Source: Impatiens glandulifera (taxonomy: Eukaryota > Streptophyta > Magnoliopsida > Ericales > Balsaminaceae). From it: 64,000 nt of DNA. The stretch's first letter is position 1, and each line of letters starts with the position of its first letter. The stretch lies in NCBI RefSeq assembly GCF_907164915.1, contig NC_061862.1, forward strand, positions 143,848,972 through 143,912,971, written 5' to 3'. Position numbers and translations under genes: made by a program. The notes below the pieces were generated by a model, which was given only the letters and a program-made list of their open reading frames with translations, made no database searches and was not told the origin of the DNA. Of this stretch, positions 57,830-64,000 are shown piece after piece.

Positions 57830-59880
57830 ACCTTGTGCCATGACCACTAATAATTACACACCAAATAAAATATATATTTCTCTATCAAATTGGAGATTAC
57901 ATCCTCACCAAATATAGTTTATCACAATTTTATACTAAATACAAATTGGACCTCTTTGGAAATATTTAAAAGTTAGATTTAGGTTGAATTTGAATAAAAT
58001 ATTATGAAATTTGTTAATATATATAATTAAGGTATATTGTAAAACATTATTCTATTTAAATTAATATTTAAAAAAAGAAATAAATTTAATACAGTTATCA
58101 AATAAGGCCAATTATTGTTTCTCCCCAAAACAAAAATTGGGTTAAACAAAAATTACAACTTAAGTTAGATACAACTTAATATTTACATATATTTTTAAAT
58201 TTAACGAGCCTATAAAGTTTAAAAAACATTTATAAAAAATATATGAATCATATAAATAACAACATCCATCAGGTGGGAACAAAAATAATTTAAAAAGAAA
58301 AAATAATCATCAAAAATTGAATTTTGAATTAAATATCAATCAAATTATATAAAATTTGAATAAAATGCAGCTAGCTACGGGTGTTTTATTTTAAAATAAG
58401 AGTTTTTTTTTGTTAAAATATAATCTTATTGTATTTGAAATTATATGTATTTTTCTTAATTTATTTGGGATATTTCGTGTGAATATTTTTCAAATTTCAT
58501 TCATTTTTATTTCATTCATTTTATTTATCAAAACTAAGATTGTTTTTCTAATATAAAAGTTATCTGAACCGAATAAAAATTATCACAAACCTTATTCGAA
58601 TAGTATTACCATATTTTATTATTTTATGTTAAGTTGTATTTTTATTTAATAAGTAAAAATTATATTAATACATTATAAATTATTTTGTAATGAGTTTATT
58701 TTTTCCAGATATTCTAAGAAAAACGGTTTTTTTTTATGTTAAAATAGGGAAAATATTTTTTTGGTTTTTGTTAAAAATATTATTTTTAACTATTTTTTTA
58801 TTTTTTTTTTGAAAAATAATTAAAGCATTCAAATAAATAAAACAAGTAAAACAAAAAAATAAACCAAACAAACAAGGCCTCCTAGGGTGGATTCCGAGTC
58901 GAACGGGCGAGGGTCTAGAGCGCTCTCGGTTGGATGGTTGGAAATTCTCGTTCGCTCGCGTGTTAGAAGACTATTTTTTTCCGGTTGGGTGGCTTGTTTC
59001 TCCTCGGATGGCTGCCTCCACAGTTGCCATCGGTGGGGCGATCCTAGCCAAAAACACTAAGAAGATACACTTCATGATTTCTGCCCTAATTCGAAATCTA
59101 CTGGAATAGAAAGATCATTTAACATATCTAAAACATAAATCCAAAATAAAACATGCATCATATCATCACAATAAAAATAAACTCGAAGTGTTCTTCAAAT
59201 AAAATGATAAAAAATTTAATCGCATAGGACTTTGTTTTTAGGGGCTATAACCAACCCCATTTAAACGACATGCAATATACAGACTGATTTTGAGCAGTTA
59301 TGTCATTTTCATATTTGTTTCATATAAAAAGAGGATCAAGATTTGTTTTTCAGCAAAAAAAAAAAATCAATCTTGTACTTCCTAAAACCTAATTTGAATA
59401 ATGCTAAACAAATTTGATTTGAACTCAAATTGTTTTTAAAATGTATTATCTTCATAAATTTTGAAATAAAGATCTGTTTTTCTACTTGGTTTAATCATAA
59501 AAAATTGATTTGAACTCAAATTGTTTTTAAAATGTATCATCGAGATTTTAATTTTTTGTTTTTTAAATATCGAGATTCAAATTAAATTATAAAATTCAAA
59601 AAGATTTTATAAACCTATTTCTGTTAAAAAAAAAACTTTTGTATTTTACATTTATTCTTTTGATTGGATTAAAAGCTTAAATTCTTACAATTTTAACGAT
59701 TACATTTCTGAGTATAAAAAAACTCAAAACCTAAAAATATGAAATTAACTAGTAATAAAGCGAAACATGAGAACGTTGAATTAATAAAACATGTATAATA
59801 CACCATTTAGATTATCTAGTTTATATGAACCAGAAACTTTGATTTAAAAGACATGTTTAAAGTATTACCCATTTTGAAGG
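57830..59880. other. AT-rich DNA with one GC-rich patch, no gene
   Basis: The 58880-59050 patch (GAGTCGAACGGGCGAGGG, CTCTCGGTTGGATGG) resembles the CTCGGTC patches at 10860 and 15570 and may be retroelement LTR or leader. No open frame of note. Confidence 0.5.
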
Positions 59881-59882
59881 TT

Positions 59883-61063
59883 TGTTAGGATCGGGATCGC
59901 CCTTGGAGGACCTGGGTTCCGGTTTCTAAGGATTGATCGCTTACAACACAACACACGCTCTGATTGGTGATAGTCCGGTTAGAGACTACAACCGTTCTCA
60001 ACACTACGCAAACTGTCACAGACTCTTGAACCGGGTTCAAGAGCGGAAATGTCTGTTTCAGCTTGAAGCAACACACAAGACTTTGGATGACATTTGTAAG
60101 GGATCGGTTAGAGAGGATAGATAGACCGGTTTGATTAAGGATTATGTTTCGGTTAGTAATAGTTCGGTTTTAGAATAGGTAAGTAGGAAATAAGTAAAAG
60201 ACACAAGACAAGATTTTTATGGATGTTCGGAGCAAACCCTCCTACGTCACCCCTTCTTCTCAGATTATGAGAAGGATCTCCACTAACTTGAATGTTACAA
60301 CACTCACACAATGCCGGACGAGCCTTAATCGCTACTCGCCGGTTACACCACTTCACTCTGATGTAATACAATAACTCAATACAACAACAACGCTTTTAGT
60401 AATTGAAACGGCTATTTAGGATCGCGTGAGATTTATTTCTCTCTCTTAGATGTTTAGAACCGTATTAAATGAAGTCCTTTGTCTTCCTTTTATAGTGAAT
60501 AATGTCCTAACGGTCATTTTCTTCTCTCTCCGTAGGATTGGTCATTCTGAAACCACGCTAGTTCATAGATGTTGCTTGCACGTTTCATCTTTCTGACACT
60601 TGGCAAGCATGCGTCCACCGGTCAGGTTTTGATGACGTGAGCGGCTTGCAGTTTTGGACACATGGCAAACATGCACGTTCCGGCTGTCTAATTCAGATTT
60701 TGCTTCGGATCTTGGATAAGCAGATCATCATTGTTTTTATAATATGCTTCTGATCCGGATCTTATCTTCTTGCATTTACCCAAGAAGCATCTATTTCGTC
60801 ATATTACGGCATCTTATATTTCGAAGTTTCCGGCTGATCTTCTTGTAATATGGTCCGGCTGGAATTTGAGAACTTTCTTGCTTGCCGGTCTGGTTGAGAA
60901 GTTGAAGCTGGTTCCTCTTGATCATGACTTGATCATTTGGAGCCGGATTACTTTGGTATATTCTCCAGCCGGTTTATGCGGTTTGATTTGTTCCTGCACA
61001 TGAAAGTTGAGATTAATTTAGTTCTCTAGCCAGTTAAAATTAACCTACTTAATTTTTCTAACA
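59883..61063 (-). repeat. 3' LTR of a second Sirevirus-like element
   Basis: It runs from TGTTAGGATCGGGATCGC to TTTTTCTAACA, 1,181 bases with TG...CA-type ends on both strands. A minus-strand TATAAAAGG box (60486-60494) sets its direction. The shared LTR block is at 60213-60277 with a CCTTCT/AGAAGG hairpin. Just outside, on the internal side, polypurine tracts follow, as expected of a 3' LTR. The element extends beyond the window to the right. Confidence 0.88.
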
Positions 61064-61256
61064 ATTTCTCCCTTTTTGATTATTTAGAATAAATATTCAA
61101 AAATTGTAGTGTATGGCTGGTTTAAAGTTTAAAAAATTAACTTACTTAATTTTTCTAACAATTTCTCCCTTTTTGATTATTTAGAATAAATATTCAAAAC
61201 TTGTAATGTGTAGCCGGTTTTGAAAAATATGTTTAGCAATTTCTCCCTTTTTGATT
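61064..61256 (-). promoter_or_regulatory. Three tandem polypurine tracts (3' LTR priming sites)
   Basis: On the minus strand AATCAAAAAGGGAGAAAT occurs at 61064-61081, 61161-61178 and 61239-61256. The first two are both followed by TGTTAGAAAAATTAAGTA, so the LTR start is duplicated with the tract. Multiple polypurine tracts before the 3' LTR are a known feature of Sireviruses. Confidence 0.8.
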
Positions 61257-61649
61257 CTTTTCAAAGAAAAGTTTCAAAATAAGTTAGTTTTTCAAAGATA
61301 TTAATTATGATATAAATTTGAGATCTTACGAAAATAACTAAGTTCTTTTAAAACTACGATAGGTAAAGCAAATAAGTTCATAGAGTAAAGTTCATAAAGT
61401 AAAGTAAGGAAATAAATTAAAGTTCGGATGTTCCCCCCTTTTCTTTTTCTTTTCGCTTAGCCTCCTCTTCTTTCCCTTCCCTCTCTTTTCTGTCCGCGTC
61501 CATGCACCAGCCGGTAAGGAGACTTGTTCTTCCGGGGGGACGTTGGTTGAACTGGAAAAGACCGCCCGCTGGTCTAGGTGGTCGAGCAATTATCGGTTCA
61601 TGGCTTGGTGATGCGACTGATGATGCTACGACTTTCTTCTTCCTTGGGT

Positions 61650-64000
61650 TTAGCCGTTTAGGTGTTCAGCATCCTCTTCTTCTTCATCAAGAGGTTCTTC
61701 GAGCTTACCAACCGGTTGTGAACCTTCAAGTCCAGTTTGTTCTGCTTGTTTTAACAGGCTCTCAATTTGCTTTCTTTTACCCTTTTTCCTTGTTACCATT
61801 GTATGCTGAACTTGAGATGGCGTGGATTCCGGTTGTGCGGCCTTTTCTTCCTCATCGTATTGTTTGGCCAACTCGTGATCCTTATCTTCGGTTTCCTTTC
61901 TCAGCCGTTCCCTGTCTTCCTCTTCGGCTTGAATTCTGCGAGCTGTTTCGGCATCCAATCGAATCTGTTCTTGAGTTCTAGCCGCTTGCAGCTTAGTCAG
62001 CTACTCAATCTGAGCTTCCATGACTTGCATCATCTCGAGAAGTGGGGCGGTTGCCATTTCAATCGATCTTTCAACTGTTGTCTTGATGGATGCCTGAACC
62101 GTTTCAACTAGTTCGGCTTATATGGATGAGATTCTAGCGTCTGTGACTGTGTTGAATTCGTTAAATGAGGAGGCGATGGTATCGGTAATGACCCCCTTTA
62201 TCTGCTCGAGTCCCAAATTCTGATCAGCCTGAGATGGAGATTTGACCCGGTTATCCTCGTTTTCAACTTCTTGAGGCTGAGGTCCCTCTTGCCCGTTCCC
62301 TGTCGACTTGGAAGATTCAACGATTTTGAAGATCGGTCTACTTTGAAACTGATCGGCATGTAGAAGAAGAGGTTTGCAGCTTTCTCTCCATTCTTCCTCT
62401 AGCCGGTTATCATTACTGATGAGGTCATCTCATACTTTCTGGAACCGCTTGAATATTTTCAATTCCATCTGATTTAATTCTTCTCCATCCACTTTCATCA
62501 AAGCGTCGGTTACCGCCTTCAACTTGGCGTATTCTTCAATCAACTCCGTTTTGACATAGGCTGCTTGGATAACTTCAGTGCCTGCAATTTTGAGAGCCTC
62601 CTGTTTTAACTACAAAAGCTCCGTCCAATATTCGTTACCTGTGAAGTCGGGGATCATGTGGGAGAGATTTGTTTCACATCTGAGTCTAACCCATAAGTGA
62701 AACGGGCCGGCTATTCCTTCGGCTTCTTCATTCATATCTCTGATGAATTTTTGGAACATTGTTTCTTCTTCTTCCTCTGAAATCGGAACCTCAGCGTCGG
62801 GTGTGATTTCAGGTTGTCTGGGACAGGTTACATTTCTTTGCGAGTCACTTCCTCCTTGCACCGGAGGGTTTTCGATCATTACCTATTTTCCTTTGGAGAC
62901 TTGAGATGGACCTTCAGGTGTCATAGAGGGATTGGATGGCCCATCTTGGGCCGCTTGAGAATTTGATCCGATTGGAACAGATTTGTCCCCAGCTGAGCCA
63001 GATGGTTTCCTTTCATCGTTGTCTCCCTCCTACACCGGAGGGATAATGTTTTCAGAGTTGGTCGCTTCTTCGGCCGGGTTAACTGTGGTTTGACCGGTTG
63101 CTTCAACCTGATCAAAGTTCTTGAGAATACTTGTCACATCGTCTTCAATATCACGATTGACATCTTGGACCACGTTTTCTATCGTCTCCGATGTTCTAAA
63201 TCTGATATCGTCGATTATATCGTTACTATTTTTAGACGGAGACTTAGAGTTTTGAGAGTGAGTACTAACCTCTTTAATCGGAGCCTCCTTTAACTTGGAC
63301 AGTACGACTTGGCTCCCCGAGGATTCGGTTTGCCTTGATTGAACTGCTCTGGCTAGGTTTGTCTCTTTTTTCAGAGGAGGAGATGAATGGATCGATATCG
63401 AACGGACTACGTTTAGTGGAGTTGGTTGAATCAGCTGATCATACGGTTTAGGAGTTTTTCCCGAAGACAAGGTTTTCTCGGAATCTTGGAGTTGATCTGC
63501 CGGTTTCTTACCGGTTTTCCTTGCTGAGGTTTTTACACTCCCCTTTTTCTGCGGGTCCTCTGTTTGTTTAGCTTTTCCTTTTGGATCGGCCTCTTTGGAA
63601 CTCTCACCAATCGGGGCAGCCGGTTCAGCTTCCTTTGTTACTTTGGCCCTTGTAGCTCTCGACTTGTCCGGTTTAACAGTTCTTTTACTCATGTGTTCAG
63701 CAGTTAATATTTTGGAGGAGGAGAGCGGTGTACCTTCGCCGATTTCGACATGTAGGAAACGCAGAATCTTCCCAATCTACATGGCATAGGCTTGTACCCG
63801 ACCGTTCGTTTTGGCCACCACCTCGCAAAGTTGTTCGAACAAGACGCTTCCCCAGTCAATTTTGTCACCGCGGACAATCGCCATCAACATTTGCAGCTTT
63901 AGTTTGGTCAGATTGTCAAAGTTTCATCATTTGCCTTGAAGAGATCTGGAGATGATGTCCACTAGCCATCTGAATTCTGGCTTGAGTTTGTTCTTCCGGC
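61650..64000 (-). pseudogene. Retroelement third-ORF (env-position) protein, copy D, partial
   Basis: It enters at the right window edge and ends at 61650, about 390 bases before the polypurine tracts. From the edge it shows the family domain (DKIDWGSVLFEQLCEVV near 63850), then a lysine- and serine-rich stretch (63692-63030). A block with LSHMIPDFTGNEYW near 62640 follows, then a glutamate-rich region (RRIQAEEEDRERLRKE) and a basic KKGKRKQ tail. The plan equals copy A at 32047-34520, and in the stretch where copy A changes frame this copy stays in one frame. Stops near 63930 and 63770 and frameshifts break it. Its place between pol side and 3' LTR shows that this family is the third ORF of the element. 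Function unknown; no membrane segment or signal peptide seen, so env-like only by position. Confidence 0.75.

Overview
This window looks like nuclear DNA of a flowering plant. It is strongly AT-rich, has no compact operon-like coding, is full of LTR-retrotransposon debris and TA microsatellites, and carries broken pieces of eukaryotic genes with introns. The third-ORF proteins of the main retroelement resemble, from memory and unchecked, proteins annotated in Lamiales genomes such as Dorcoceras, so an asterid or Lamiales host is a tentative guess. I see no intact host protein-coding gene.

Layout. Positions 1-2005 hold a truncated Ty1/copia (Tork/Tnt1-like) pol on the minus strand, split by a 580-bp element with a 9-bp target duplication that carries a tRNA-Gly-like sequence. 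Positions 2640-5390 hold a second decayed copia pol on the plus strand. Then come a 2 x 510-bp tandem repeat (5615-6700), AT-rich DNA, an alpha-mannosidase pseudogene (9632-9948), repeat block B copy 1 (9718-12802), a DUF4283-type pseudogene (12450-14160), telomere-like minisatellites (14110-14560), AT-rich DNA and a foldback element (18646-18807). Repeat block C copy 1 runs 18787-27757, followed by B copy 2 (27758-31867). Positions 31868-42667 hold a Sirevirus-like copia cluster. C copy 2 (42668-52520), A copy 2 (52371-54205) and part of B again (54205-54960) follow. The right end holds AT repeats, a CACTA terminus (57824) and a second Sirevirus-like element: its 3' LTR (59883-61063), repeated polypurine tracts, and an env-position ORF running off the window.

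How the parts relate. The window is a mosaic of three segmental repeats (A, B, C) rearranged together. By eye the B copies differ by about 1-2 percent and the C and A copies by about 5 percent, so the events differ in age. Insertions present in only one copy give empty-site evidence, best for a 1,072-bp Mutator-like MITE at 43802-44873.

The most interesting region is 31868-42667. A gag-pol remnant on the minus strand is followed by two sense copies (B, C) and one antisense copy (A) of a third-ORF family. At least the two sense copies have a TATA-like box upstream of the ATG. Copy A has a U UUA AAU heptamer exactly at its -1 frame change. All pol and third-ORF genes except possibly 34834-35547 carry stops, frameshifts or truncations, so most are fossils.
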